A stretch of DNA of 64,000 bases, taken from the NCBI GenBank assembly GCA_044226035.1, contig JBGAHT010000006.1, positions 1 through 64,000 of the forward strand, in the 5' to 3' direction. Shown here in pieces: positions 49,546 through 58,186 of the stretch (position 1 is the stretch's first letter; the number at the start of each line of letters is the position of its first letter). Made by a program: the position numbers and the translations under genes. Source of the stretch: Pseudoluteimonas sp044226035. Its GTDB lineage: Bacteria > Pseudomonadota > Gammaproteobacteria > Xanthomonadales > Xanthomonadaceae. Below the pieces are notes generated by a model. That model did no database searches and had not been told where the DNA came from. It was given only the letters and a program-made list of their open reading frames with translations.

Positions 49546-51333
49546 TCAGTAAACCCTCGCCTTGGGCGGAACGACTTCGACTTCGTCGTCGAGCGTGTAC
49601 AGGTGCACGGGGCGGTACTCGATGTTCGTGGATCCGTCGTCGCCGACCGAGCACAGGCTGTGCTTCATCCAGTTCGCGTCGTCGCGCTCGGGGAAGTCCT
49701 CGCGCGCATGCGCGCCGCGCGATTCGGTGCGGTTTTCCGCCGACACGATCGTCGCCAGCGCCTGCCCGAGCAGGTTGTCGAGCTCGAGGGTTTCGACCAG
49801 GTCCGAATTCCACACCAGCGAACGGTCGCTGACGCGCACGTCGGCGAACGAGGCGTGGATGTCGCGGATCTTCCTGACGCCCTCGGCCAGCGTCTCGCCG
49901 GTGCGGAACACCGCGGCGTCGGCCTGCATCGTGCGCTGCATCCGGTCGCGGATCTGCGCGGTCGGCTGGCTGCCGTTGGCGTTGCGCAGGCGGTCCAGGC
50001 GCGCCAGCGCCTTGTCGCAGGCGTCGCCGGCGAGCTGCGAATGCAACTGGTCGGGCTTGATCGTCTCGGCGGCGCGGTTGGCCACCGCGCGGCCGAACAC
50101 GACCAGGTCCAGCAGCGAGTTGGAACCGAGGCGGTTGGCGCCGTGCACCGACACGCAGGCGGCCTCGCCGATGGCGTACAGGCCGGGGACGACCGCGTCC
50201 GGGTCGCCGTTGCGCAGCTGCACCACTTCGCCGTGGTAGTTGGTCGGGATGCCGCCCATGTTGTAGTGCACGGTCGGGATCACCGGGATCGGCTGCCGGG
50301 TCACGTCCACGCCGGCGAAGATGCGCGCGCTTTCGGCGATGCCGGGCAGCTTCTCGTGGATGTCCTTCGGGTCGAGGTGGGTCAGGTCGAGGTTGATGTG
50401 GTCCTTGTGCTCGCCCACGCCGCGGCCTTCGCGGATCTCGATGGTCATCGAGCGGCTGACCACGTCGCGCGAGGCCAGGTCCTTGGCGTTCGGCGCGTAG
50501 CGTTCCATGAAGCGCTCGCCGTTGCTGTTGCGCAGGATGCCGCCTTCGCCGCGCACGCCTTCGGTGATCAGGCAGCCGGCGCCGTAGATGCCGGTCGGGT
50601 GGAACTGCACGAATTCCATGTCCTGCATGCCCAGGCCCGCGCGCAGCGCCATGCCGCCGCCGTCGCCGGTGCAGGTGTGCGCCGAGGTGCAGCTGAAGTA
50701 GGCGCGGCCGTAGCCGCCGGTGGCGAGCACGGTGCCGTGGCCGCGGAACAGGTGCAGCGTGCCTTCGCTCATGTCCAGCGCGAGCACGCCGCGGCAGGCG
50801 CCGTGTTCGTCCATGATCAGGTCGAGCGCGAAGTATTCGATGAAGAACTCGGCCTCGTGCTTGAGCGACTGCTGGTACAGCGTGTGCAGGATCGCGTGGC
50901 CGGTGCGGTCGGCGGCGGCGCAGGTGCGCTGCGCGGTGCCCTTGCCGTAGTCGATGGTCATGCCGCCGAACGGGCGCTGGTAGATCTTGCCTTCCTCGGT
51001 GCGCGAGAACGGCACGCCCTGGTGCTCGAGCTCGATCACCGCCGGGATCGCCTCGCGGCACATGTATTCGATCGCGTCCTGGTCGCCCAGCCAGTCCGAG
51101 CCCTTGATGGTGTCGTAGAAGTGGAAGCGCCAGTCGTCCGGGCCCATGTTGGCGAGCGCGGCGGAGATGCCGCCCTGCGCCGCCACCGTGTGCGAGCGGG
51201 TCGGGAACACCTTGGTGATGCAGGCGGTCTTCAGGCCCTTCTGGGCGAGGCCGAAGGTCGCGCGCAGGCCGGCGCCGCCGGCGCCCACCACGACCATGTC
51301 GTACTTGTGTTCGATGATCTTGTACGCGGTCAT
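49546..51333 (-). CDS. sdhA: succinate dehydrogenase flavoprotein subunit
   Basis: A 595-residue flavoprotein that oxidises succinate to fumarate in the TCA cycle. The FAD-binding motif is VVGAGGAGLRATFGLA (16-31), and the covalent FAD histidine is H48 in FPTRSHTVAAQGG. Substrate and FAD motifs include GSDWLGDQDAIEYM, TGGYGRAYFSCTSAHTCTGDGGG, HPTGIYGAGCLITEGVRGEGG, and a late RxGxNRLGSNSLLD-type pattern (GANRLGSNSLLDLVVFGRA). It follows sdhD after 7 bases and depends on SdhE and possibly the SdhAF4-type protein for flavinylation. Confidence 0.98.
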   Translation of the reverse strand: MTAYKIIEHKYDMVVVGAGGAGLRATFGLAQKGLKTACITKVFPTRSHTVAAQGGISAALANMGPDDWRFHFYDTIKGSDWLGDQDAIEYMCREAIPAVIELEHQGVPFSRTEEGKIYQRPFGGMTIDYGKGTAQRTCAAADRTGHAILHTLYQQSLKHEAEFFIEYFALDLIMDEHGACRGVLALDMSEGTLHLFRGHGTVLATGGYGRAYFSCTSAHTCTGDGGGMALRAGLGMQDMEFVQFHPTGIYGAGCLITEGVRGEGGILRNSNGERFMERYAPNAKDLASRDVVSRSMTIEIREGRGVGEHKDHINLDLTHLDPKDIHEKLPGIAESARIFAGVDVTRQPIPVIPTVHYNMGGIPTNYHGEVVQLRNGDPDAVVPGLYAIGEAACVSVHGANRLGSNSLLDLVVFGRAVANRAAETIKPDQLHSQLAGDACDKALARLDRLRNANGSQPTAQIRDRMQRTMQADAAVFRTGETLAEGVRKIRDIHASFADVRVSDRSLVWNSDLVETLELDNLLGQALATIVSAENRTESRGAHAREDFPERDDANWMKHSLCSVGDDGSTNIEYRPVHLYTLDDEVEVVPPKARVY

Positions 51334-51340
51334 GTTCGGA

Positions 51341-51736
51341 TCAGGCTCCCAGCGCGATGCGGACGACCGCGAGAACGCCGGCGATGGCCGCCAGCGCGCA
51401 GAAGAAGATGTTGGCGAGGTGGGCGATGCCGCCGAGCAGCGGCGTGTGCACGTAGTCCTCGATCACCACCTGCATGCCGAGCTTGGCGTGCCAGCACGCG
51501 GCGATGAGGAACGCGACCAGCACCGTCGCGTTGAACGGATCGGCCACGATCACGCGGGCGTGCGCGTAGTCGGCGGCGCCCAGCGACAGCAGCAGGCCGA
51601 GCAGCCACGCCCCGGCCAGCACCACGGCGATCGCGGTGACGCGCTGCCACAGGAAATGCCCGGTGCCGTCCTTCGCCGAGCCCAGCCCGCGCGCCTGCTT
51701 CAGCGGCGTGCGGAATTCGCTGCCGTTGCCGTTCAT
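51341..51736 (-). CDS. sdhD: succinate dehydrogenase membrane anchor subunit
   Basis: A 131-residue, three-span subunit (VTAIAVVLAGAWLLGLLLSL, FNATVLVAFLIAACWHAKLGMQVVIEDYVH, ANIFFCALAAIAGVLAVVRIAL). The HAKLGMQVVIEDY segment matches the conserved SdhD helix II-III region with a heme or quinone-site histidine. With SdhC it forms the membrane anchor. ATG 51736 overlaps the sdhC stop (ATGA). Confidence 0.95.
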   Translation of the reverse strand: MNGNGSEFRTPLKQARGLGSAKDGTGHFLWQRVTAIAVVLAGAWLLGLLLSLGAADYAHARVIVADPFNATVLVAFLIAACWHAKLGMQVVIEDYVHTPLLGGIAHLANIFFCALAAIAGVLAVVRIALGA

Positions 51737-52128
51737 GCGTGCCCCCCATGCGCCAGCGCGACGCCCCAGGCCAGCGCCACCAGCACGAAGCTGCCGATGA
51801 CCGACAACCAGCTGCTGCGCACGAATTCCGGGATCGCGTAGCCCTGCCCCGCGTCCTGCACCAGGTGGCGGATGCCGTTGATCAGGTGGAACGCCAGCGC
51901 CCAGCTGAAGCCGAGCAGCACGATCTTGCCGAACGGCGATCCCGCGCAGGCGGCGAAGGCGGCCCAGCGTTGCGGCCCGGCGGCCAGCGCCAGCAGCCCC
52001 CACACCAGGCCGGCGAGGCCGACGGCGAGGACGATGCCGGTCGCGCGGTGCAGGATCGAAGTGACCATCTGCACCTGCCAGCGATACACCTGCAGGTGCG
52101 GTGACAGGGGACGTTCTCGGGTCGCCAT
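51733..52128 (-). CDS. sdhC: succinate dehydrogenase cytochrome b556 subunit
   Basis: A 131-residue subunit opening RERPLSPHLQVYRWQVQMVTSILHRATGIVL, the SdhC signature (RPLSPHLxxY...SILHRxTG). Three spans follow, with HLINGIRHLVQDAGQGYAI containing the heme ligand histidine. It binds heme b and ubiquinone in the inner membrane. First of the four structural subunits; the SdhAF4-type gene is 50 bases upstream. Confidence 0.97.
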   Translation of the reverse strand: MATRERPLSPHLQVYRWQVQMVTSILHRATGIVLAVGLAGLVWGLLALAAGPQRWAAFAACAGSPFGKIVLLGFSWALAFHLINGIRHLVQDAGQGYAIPEFVRSSWLSVIGSFVLVALAWGVALAHGGHA

Positions 52129-52178
52129 GCGGTCTTGCCTCCAATCAAGCGGCGTCGGGTCCTGGATCGGAACGGACC

Positions 52179-52331
52179 CTAGAAATCGATGCAACGGCCG
52201 TCCTTCTCCCAATCGCCGTAGCGCACGGGATCGAGCCCGCCGCGTCCGCCGATTTCCGGCGCCTGCGGCGCTTCCGGCGCGGGAGCGCGCGGTTCCGCGG
52301 GCGTGGCCGGCTGGGGGTCTTGGCCTATCAT
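52179..52331 (-). CDS. SdhAF4/DUF1674-type succinate dehydrogenase assembly factor (50 residues)
   Basis: A short frame, easily missed, from ATG 52331 to TAG at 52179. The C-terminus EIGGRGGLDPVRYGDWEKDG followed by RCIDF is the DUF1674 signature (G-G...G-x-D-P-x-R-Y-G-D-W-E-x-x-G-R-C-x-D-F). Mitochondrial SdhAF4 and bacterial homologues bind flavinylated SdhA and protect it until SdhB joins. The N-terminal 25 residues are a Pro/Ala linker. Its place at the head of sdhC-D-A-B supports the role. It is divergent from ygfZ, 40 bases away. Confidence 0.88.
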   Translation of the reverse strand: MIGQDPQPATPAEPRAPAPEAPQAPEIGGRGGLDPVRYGDWEKDGRCIDF

Positions 52332-52371
52332 CGGGGTCTTCACAACCCTTCAAGTTTACGTCCTGCCGCCA

Positions 52372-53223
52372 ATGCCGGACAACCTGCACCCCTTTTCACT
52401 GCCCGGCCACGACGTCCTGTCCATCGCCGGCCGCGACGCGGTGAAGTTCGCGCACGCGCAGTTCATGAGCGACGTGGCCGCGCTCGCGCCCGGGCACTGG
52501 CACTGGAGCGGCTGGCTGACGCCCAAGGGCCGGGTGATCGCGCTGTTCGCGCTTTTGAAGTTCGACGACGAGAAATTGTGGCTGCTGCTGCCGGACTTCG
52601 ACGCCGGCGAACTCGCGGCGCAACTGCAGCGCTACGTGTTCCGCAGCAAGCTCGTGCTGCAACCTCGCCGGGACCTGCTTGCGAACGGCGCGTTCGCGAT
52701 GCCGACGCAGGCCGCCGGCGCTGCGTTCGCGCACCGCGAGGACGGCGGAATCGAACTCGACCTGGGCGCAGATGGCGGTGCACGCACGCTGCGCATCGAC
52801 AGCGCGTCGGCCGCGGATGACGTGAAATCGCAGGCGGAATGGTTCGCGTTCGACCTCGCCCACGGCCTGCCGCGCCTGCCGGAATCGCAGCGCGAGCACT
52901 GGACGCCGCAACAGCTCTCGCTCGAACGATTGAAAGCCTTCAGCGTGAAGAAGGGCTGCTACCCCGGGCAGGAAATCGTCGCGCGCACGCATTTCCTCGG
53001 CCAGGCCAAGCGCGGGCTGGTGGCGCTTTGCGCGGCGAAACCGATCCCGATCGGTGCGGATGTCGAACTCGACGGCGCGGCCATTGGCAAGATCGTCTCC
53101 GCATCGCCGGCCGATCCTTGTTTCGCGCTGGCGGTGCTGCAGTCGGACCGGGGAATCGGGGCACTGACATCCGCCGGACTCGGGTTGAACGATATCGGCC
53201 TGCGCGACGGCCTCGCGCGATGA
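52372..53223 (+). CDS. ygfZ: folate-binding Fe/S repair protein YgfZ
   Basis: A 283-residue GcvT-like protein that helps build or repair Fe-S clusters with tetrahydrofolate. The family motif K-G-C-[FY]-x-G-Q-E is present in SVKKGCYPGQEIVART (C196). The N-terminal half contains AQFMSDVAALAPGHWHWSGWLTPKGRVIALF. Length is a little short for E. coli YgfZ (326) but normal for this group. Divergent from the sdh operon, fitting its support of Fe-S enzymes. Its stop overlaps the fdhD start (ATGA). Confidence 0.92.
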   Translation: MPDNLHPFSLPGHDVLSIAGRDAVKFAHAQFMSDVAALAPGHWHWSGWLTPKGRVIALFALLKFDDEKLWLLLPDFDAGELAAQLQRYVFRSKLVLQPRRDLLANGAFAMPTQAAGAAFAHREDGGIELDLGADGGARTLRIDSASAADDVKSQAEWFAFDLAHGLPRLPESQREHWTPQQLSLERLKAFSVKKGCYPGQEIVARTHFLGQAKRGLVALCAAKPIPIGADVELDGAAIGKIVSASPADPCFALAVLQSDRGIGALTSAGLGLNDIGLRDGLAR

Positions 53224-54026
53224 AACCCGCCACGCCGGGCGCGGTCGAACGCGCGGTGCAACGGCGCGCGCCGGAAGGCGCGAGCGAGGCCCGCGACCTG
53301 GTCGCCAGCGAAATGCCGGTCGCCCTGCACTACAACGATGCGCCATTCGCAGTGCTGATGGCCTCGCCGGGCGACATCGCCGACCTCGCGCTCGGGTTTT
53401 CCCTGAGCGAAGCCATCGTCGCATCGGCCGGCGAGCTGCGAATCGACGGCATCGAGGAATCAGTGGATGGAATCGCCATCCGCATGGCGATTCCCGCATC
53501 AAGCTCTGAAGCACTGGACGACCGCCGCCGCAACCTGCCCGGCTACGGCGGTTGCGGGGTCTGCGGCAGCGCCGACGTCGAATCCGTGTTGCGCGCGCCG
53601 CCCGTTGTCGCAAGCGAATTGCGGATCGGGGAAAACGCGCTGCATCGCGCGCTCGCGCAACTGCACGCGCGCCAGCCGCTGAACGCCGCGACCGGCGCCA
53701 CCCATGCGGCCGGGTTCGCCGATGCGGGCGGCAATCTGCTACTGGTGCGCGAGGACGTGGGCCGGCACAACGCGCTGGACAAGCTGATCGGCGCGATGGC
53801 CGTGGCCGGCATCGGCGCGGGAAGCGGTTTCGCCGTCGTCACCAGCCGCGCCAGCTACGAACTGGCGATCAAGGCCGCGCAGGCCGGCATCCCGCTGCTC
53901 GCCGCGATTTCCGCGCCGACCTCGCTGGCGATCGCGCTCGCCGCATCGGCGAAGCTGTGCCTGGTCGGTTTCGCCCGCGACGGCCATTGCGGCGTGTACG
54001 CGCACGCCGGGCGGTTGGTGCGATAG
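53220..54026 (+). CDS. fdhD: formate dehydrogenase accessory sulfurtransferase FdhD
   Basis: A 268-residue sulfurtransferase that transfers sulphur from IscS to the molybdenum cofactor before it enters formate dehydrogenase. The catalytic pair is C112/C115 in GYGGCGVCGSAD. EDVGRHNALDKLIGAM, VVTSRASYELAIKAAQAGIPLLAAISAPTSLAI and LVGFARDGHCGVYAH are family blocks. It is coupled to ygfZ by a 4-base overlap. No formate dehydrogenase genes lie in the window. Confidence 0.95.
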   Translation: MKPATPGAVERAVQRRAPEGASEARDLVASEMPVALHYNDAPFAVLMASPGDIADLALGFSLSEAIVASAGELRIDGIEESVDGIAIRMAIPASSSEALDDRRRNLPGYGGCGVCGSADVESVLRAPPVVASELRIGENALHRALAQLHARQPLNAATGATHAAGFADAGGNLLLVREDVGRHNALDKLIGAMAVAGIGAGSGFAVVTSRASYELAIKAAQAGIPLLAAISAPTSLAIALAASAKLCLVGFARDGHCGVYAHAGRLVR

Positions 54027-54076
54027 ACCCCCTCTCCCGGCGCTTCGCGCCACCCTCTCCCTCAAAAGGGGAGAGG
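54027..54076. repeat. CT-rich hairpin repeat between fdhD and the E1 gene
   Basis: CCCCCTCTCCCGGCGCTTCG, then CGCCACCCTCTCC and finally GGGGAGAGGGGAAAAG. CCCCTCTCCC and GGGGAGAGGG form the outer stem with CGCTTCGCG inside. It lies between convergent genes and belongs to the family at 11561 and 61516-61634. Confidence 0.75.
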
Positions 54077-54088
54077 GGAAAAGCAACA

Positions 54089-56362
54089 TCAGGTCGCCAA
54101 TTCGTCCGCCGCAGCGATGATGTCCTCGTCCTTCGGGATCACCAGGAACGCGGCGCCGGCCAGCGGCGTATAGGTGTCGGCGCCGACCACGCGCCGGAAC
54201 GGACGCGCGCCGTAGCCGCCTTCGGCGATTGCGGTGATCACGCCCTCGCCCACGCCGGCGCTGTGCCGGCCTTCGTCGACGATGAGGATACGCTTGGCCG
54301 ATTTCGCCTGTTCGACGATGTACTTTTCGTTCAACGGCACCAGCCAGCGCAGGTCGACCACGCGCACCTTCCAGCCGTGCTTCTTCTCGATTTCGCGCGC
54401 GGCGCGCAGGCTCATCGGCATGCCGTTGCCGTAGCTGAAGATGACGAGATCGTCGTTGCCCTCGCCGTACACGCGGCCCTCGCCCAGCGGCATCGCCTCG
54501 TCCGGCGCCGGATAGGTCGTCAGCCACTGCCCGTCGCCGGCTTCGTACAGGTCCTTGGTCATGTACAGCGCGATCGGCTCGAGGAACACGCTGACCCGCC
54601 CATCGACCCTGGCCAGCGCCGCGAGCGTGCGCAGCATCGTCGCCGCATCGTCGCCGCGCGAGGGGCAGCCGACCACCAGGCCGGGGATGTCGCGCAGCGC
54701 GGTGATCGAGTTGTCGTTGTGGAAATGCCCGCCGAAGCCGCGCTGGTAGCCGAGCCCGGCGATGCGCACCACCATCGGGTTGGCGTACTGGTTGTTGCTG
54801 AAGAACTGCAGGCTCGCCGCCTCGCCGCGGATCTGGTCGCAGGCGTTGTGGAAATACGCGAGGTACTGGATCTCCGGGATCGGCAGCATGCCCATGTTGG
54901 CGAAGCCCTGGGCCATGCCGAGGATCATGGTCTCGTCGAGCAGGGTGTTGAACACGCGACGCGGGCCGAACGCCTTCTGCAGGCCCTTGGTCACGGTGTA
55001 CACGCCGCCCTTCTGCGCCACGTCCTCGCCGAAAAGCAGCGTGTCCGGGTACTTGGCGAAGAGGTCGTGCAGCGCGTTGTTGATCTGGATCGCCATGTGC
55101 CGCGGCGCCTGCTTCTCCGGCAGCTTGTCCTCGCTGCCGAAGGCCTTGATCCGCGCTTCGCGGTCCGGCGCACGCGCGGCTTCCTTCGCGACCTTGTCCG
55201 GCGTGTACGGCGCCAGCGGCGCGACCACGTGTTCCAGCGTCTCGATGCGCGGACGCTTGTCCGCGTCCTCGGCGGCGGCGAAGCACTTCCTGCGCGTTTC
55301 CTCGTACAGGGCGAGGATCTCGTCCTTCGACATCAGCCCGGATTCGAGCGCGATCTGCGCCGAGCGCAGCAGGGGATCGCCGGCTTCGACCTGCACCAGC
55401 TCGTCGATCGAACGCCATTCGATCTCGAAGTCGGTGCCGGCGTGGCCCATGATCCGGGTGGTGCGCAGGTGCAGGAAGGTCGGGCGGCGGGTGCGGCGGC
55501 AATGCTCGACCGCGCGCAGCACGTCGCCGTAGCCGGCGGCGAGGTCGAGGCCGTCGGCGAAGAAGTAGTCGAGGTCGGGGCGGTTGCGGAAGCTCTCCGC
55601 GATCCAGCCGCCCGGCGTCTTCACCGAGATGCCGATGCCGTTGTCCTCGCACACGTACAGCACCGGCGCCGGCAGCTTCTGGTACGCCGTCCACGAAGCC
55701 GCGTTGAACGCGGTCTGCGCGGTGGCGTGGTTCGCCGATGCGTCGCCGAACGAGCAGATCGCGATGGAATCGTCGGGAATCGGCAGTTGGTGGCCGATGC
55801 GCTTGGCCGCCTCGATCGCGACCGCGGTGCCCAGCGCCTTCGGCAGGTGCGAGGCAATCGTCGAGGTCTGCGGCAGCACCCACAACGGCTTGCTGCCCCA
55901 GACCTTGTGCCGCCCGCCCGAGGCCGGGTCTTCCGCGCTCGCCGCGAAGGACAGCGCGGAATCCATGATCGGGTCCATGCCCGGCAGCTTGCGGAAGCGT
56001 TCGGCCATGAAGCCGCCGCTGCGGTAGTGCAGGAACGCCGGGTCGGTGTGGCGCGTCGCGCGCGCGACCATCGCGTTGCCTTCGTGGCCGCTGGAACCGA
56101 TGGTGTAGAAGACCTTGTTCTGCACGCGCAGCACGCGCGCCATCAGGTCGAGGTGGCGCGAGATCAATTGCGATTCGAACAGTTCGCGAAAGCCCTTCGC
56201 GTCCAGCGCGCTGCCGTCGAGGATGGCTTCGCCCGGCGTCGGTTTCGCGTCCGGAGTGCCGTCCCAGGCCTTCACGAACTCGCTGAAGTTGACGTCGCAG
56301 ATCTCGGCGCGGTTGAGGCCCTTCATGCGGGCCGGGATCGGGTTCGGGATGGTGGCGAACAT
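54089..56362 (-). CDS. fused alpha-beta 2-oxoacid dehydrogenase E1 component
   Basis: A 757-residue thiamine-diphosphate enzyme with both E1 subunits in one chain. The alpha-like part (about 60-400) has GSSGHEGNAMVARATRHTDPAF and the TPP motif GDASANHATAQTAFNAASW..PVLYVCEDNGIGIS. The beta-like part (about 430-757) has HMAIQINNALHDLFAKYPDTLLFGEDVAQKGGVYTVTKGL and TLLDETMILGMAQGFANMG. It decarboxylates a 2-oxoacid (branched-chain type most likely) and loads the acyl group on E2 lipoate. No E2 or E3 gene is within reach, so partners are elsewhere. ATG 56362; an upstream inverted repeat separates it from gst. Confidence 0.9.
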   Translation of the reverse strand: MFATIPNPIPARMKGLNRAEICDVNFSEFVKAWDGTPDAKPTPGEAILDGSALDAKGFRELFESQLISRHLDLMARVLRVQNKVFYTIGSSGHEGNAMVARATRHTDPAFLHYRSGGFMAERFRKLPGMDPIMDSALSFAASAEDPASGGRHKVWGSKPLWVLPQTSTIASHLPKALGTAVAIEAAKRIGHQLPIPDDSIAICSFGDASANHATAQTAFNAASWTAYQKLPAPVLYVCEDNGIGISVKTPGGWIAESFRNRPDLDYFFADGLDLAAGYGDVLRAVEHCRRTRRPTFLHLRTTRIMGHAGTDFEIEWRSIDELVQVEAGDPLLRSAQIALESGLMSKDEILALYEETRRKCFAAAEDADKRPRIETLEHVVAPLAPYTPDKVAKEAARAPDREARIKAFGSEDKLPEKQAPRHMAIQINNALHDLFAKYPDTLLFGEDVAQKGGVYTVTKGLQKAFGPRRVFNTLLDETMILGMAQGFANMGMLPIPEIQYLAYFHNACDQIRGEAASLQFFSNNQYANPMVVRIAGLGYQRGFGGHFHNDNSITALRDIPGLVVGCPSRGDDAATMLRTLAALARVDGRVSVFLEPIALYMTKDLYEAGDGQWLTTYPAPDEAMPLGEGRVYGEGNDDLVIFSYGNGMPMSLRAAREIEKKHGWKVRVVDLRWLVPLNEKYIVEQAKSAKRILIVDEGRHSAGVGEGVITAIAEGGYGARPFRRVVGADTYTPLAGAAFLVIPKDEDIIAAADELAT

Positions 56363-56380
56363 GGTTGTTTCTCTTTTTTT

Positions 56381-56456
56381 GTCTTCCTGAGCGAAGCGAA
56401 GGATCTGCTTTTGCCAGATAGATGAAGCAGGTCCTTCGGCTTCGCCTCAGGATGAC
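56381..56456. repeat. inverted repeat GTC(T/A)TCCTGAG..CGAAG..GGATCTGCTT
   Basis: Left arm (56381-56410, GTCTTCCTGAGCGAAGCGAA then GGATCTGCTT) mirrors the right arm (56425-56456, AAGCAGGTCCTTCGGCTTCG then CCTCAGGATGAC) with a short loop. This long hairpin motif recurs in intergenic DNA of many bacteria. Here it lies between the E1 start and the gst stop. Confidence 0.75.
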
Positions 56457-56460
56457 GGGA

Positions 56461-57102
56461 TTAAGTAGATCGGTCGATCAGCGCCTGCGCTTCGGCATCG
56501 GGCGCGGGCATGGGCACGAAAGCGGGCGTGGCCTCGACCCGCGCCAGCCATGCGTTCAACGCGGGATACGCGTCGAGCGCGATGCCGCCGTGCGGGGCGA
56601 CGCAGGTATAGGCGTACAGCGCGATGTCGGCGATGCCGTAATCGCCGCCGCTGAACCAGTCGTGCGCGGACAGGTGCTTTTCCATCACCGCCAGCGCGGC
56701 GTGGCCGCGTTCGCGCAGCTTCGGCAACTCGGCGCGGCGCGGCGAATCGGCCGGCGTCCAGCCGCAGATGAAGCGCGCCACGGCGATGTACGGCTCATGG
56801 CTGTACTGCTCGAAGAACATCCAGCTCAGCGCCTGCGCCTTCGCCCACGGATCGGGCGGGAGGAACCTGGTGCCATCGGCCAGCCAGCACAGGATCGCGT
56901 TGGATTCGACCAGGACGCGACCGTCGTCGAGTTCGAGCAGCGGCACCTTGCCGTTGGGGTTCTTCGCCAGGTATCCGGGCGTGCGCGTTTCCCCGCGCGC
57001 GCTGTCGGTTTCGACCCACGCGTATTCGCGACCGAGCTGCCCGAGCAGCAGCTTCACCTTGTGGCAATTGCCCGAGGGCGAGAAGCCGTAAACGGTCATC
57101 AT
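56461..57102 (-). CDS. glutathione S-transferase family protein
   Basis: A 213-residue GST. The thioredoxin-like domain (1-80) has MTVYGFSPSGNCHKVKLLLG (Ser/Cys at the active-site position, probably a beta/omega-like class) and the glutathione-binding NPNGKVPLLELDDGRVLVESNAILCWLAD (about 48-76). The all-helical C-terminal domain follows, with ADIALYAYTCVAPHGGI. ATG 57102 overlaps the acetyltransferase stop. It may detoxify electrophiles; the substrate is unknown. Confidence 0.9.
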   Translation of the reverse strand: MMTVYGFSPSGNCHKVKLLLGQLGREYAWVETDSARGETRTPGYLAKNPNGKVPLLELDDGRVLVESNAILCWLADGTRFLPPDPWAKAQALSWMFFEQYSHEPYIAVARFICGWTPADSPRRAELPKLRERGHAALAVMEKHLSAHDWFSGGDYGIADIALYAYTCVAPHGGIALDAYPALNAWLARVEATPAFVPMPAPDAEAQALIDRST

Positions 57103-57650
57103 GCGAAGCGCTTCCGGTTGTCCGCCCATTCCGCGCGGGTCTGGCCCCAGATGTCGATCGCGTGCGCGTCCAGCGGCGGCGGCAACTTGCCGGGGCCGCG
57201 GTTGCGCGAACCCAGGCGTTGCGCGACCGCCTGCGATGCGGTGTTTTCCGGGCTGATCGAGTGGATCACCTCGTCCCAGCCGAGCGTGTCGAAGGCGTAG
57301 TCCATCGCCGCGGCGCAGGCTTCGGTGGCGTAACCCTTGCCGCGCGCGTCGGGGTGGAAGGAGTAGCCGACTTCGGTGCCGATCCAGCCGTCGGGAAACC
57401 ACGGGCCGGCCTGGCCCATCCAGAGCCCGCTGGCCTTCTCGACCACCGAGAACATCGCGAATCCCTGCACCATCCAGGCGCCGGGCATCTGCAGGAAGCG
57501 CCGCCATGCGTCGTGCCGCGACAGCGGTCCGCCGATGTGGTGCGTCGATTCATCCGCGAACATGTCGGCGTAGCGCTCGAAATCGCCGGCCTGCGGGATG
57601 CGAAGGACTAGCCGCGCCGTTTCCAGGATTGGGGCATCGGCCATGTCCAT
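57099..57650 (-). CDS. GNAT-family N-acetyltransferase (RimJ/RimL-like)
   Basis: A 183-residue acetyltransferase. It opens ILETARLVLRIPQAGDFERYADMF and has the acetyl-CoA loop EVGYSFHPDARGKGYATEACAAAMDYAF (R/Q-x-x-G-x-G/A) followed by SISPENTASQAVAQRLGSRNRGPG, as in RimJ/RimL-type enzymes. Target unknown: ribosomal protein N-terminus or a small molecule. ATG 57650 is chosen; GTG 57656 overlaps the stop of the upstream gene. It is coupled to gst. Confidence 0.88.
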   Translation of the reverse strand: MDMADAPILETARLVLRIPQAGDFERYADMFADESTHHIGGPLSRHDAWRRFLQMPGAWMVQGFAMFSVVEKASGLWMGQAGPWFPDGWIGTEVGYSFHPDARGKGYATEACAAAMDYAFDTLGWDEVIHSISPENTASQAVAQRLGSRNRGPGKLPPPLDAHAIDIWGQTRAEWADNRKRFA

Positions 57651-57652
57651 AC

Positions 57653-58174
57653 TCACTGGCGCTTTTCGTGATTGAAAAAGCGACCTTCATCCCCGCAATA
57701 GTCGAGTTGGCCTCCGAGCCAATGCTCAACCTCGTCGACAAACTGGCGTTGGATCTTGACGTCGTTTTTGTAGAACACGGTCAGCCGGGTACCGCCGGCC
57801 TCTTGGCCAATGAGATCGACTTGCAGAAAGTTGTCCTGAACCGCGCCGAAGAATCCTTTGGCTCGAACAGCGATGTATGCAGTGCGCTTGTCAGGAGCGA
57901 TTTCGCCAATGACGGTGCGCGAAGCGCTCTGGAGCGTACCGACAGCGCCACCTGGAGGAGTCGGTAACCCGACCCCCATTTTTACAACCCCCACCCAACA
58001 AGCAGCGGCCGCATCGCGCAGCCTCGGAAATAGGGCGGACACGGGTTCATCGGAAACGAGCGTTCGCGAGCCAGCATGCTTCGTTCGGAGGAAATCCGGG
58101 CTCGTTTTATCAGCCGCGAATGCGGCTCCGGACACGGCCAGAGCCGTCAACCATGCAAGCGTATGGGCACGCAT
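57653..58174 (-). CDS. exported uncharacterised protein
   Basis: A 173-residue protein with a clear signal peptide (MRAHTLAWLTALAVSGAAFA, cut before ADKTSP). The mature part contains ACWVGVVKMGVGLPTPPGGAV, LQSASRTVIGEIAPDKRTAYIAVRAKGFFGAVQDNFLQVDLI, and TRLTVFYKNDVKIQRQFVDEVEHWL, a mixed alpha-beta pattern. No recognisable family. It is upstream of the acetyltransferase with a 3-base gap, and downstream of glutaryl-CoA dehydrogenase (12 bases), so all may be one transcript. Composition looks slightly less GC-rich than the flanks. Confidence 0.65.
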   Translation of the reverse strand: MRAHTLAWLTALAVSGAAFAADKTSPDFLRTKHAGSRTLVSDEPVSALFPRLRDAAAACWVGVVKMGVGLPTPPGGAVGTLQSASRTVIGEIAPDKRTAYIAVRAKGFFGAVQDNFLQVDLIGQEAGGTRLTVFYKNDVKIQRQFVDEVEHWLGGQLDYCGDEGRFFNHEKRQ

Positions 58175-58186
58175 CGGATTTCGAGA

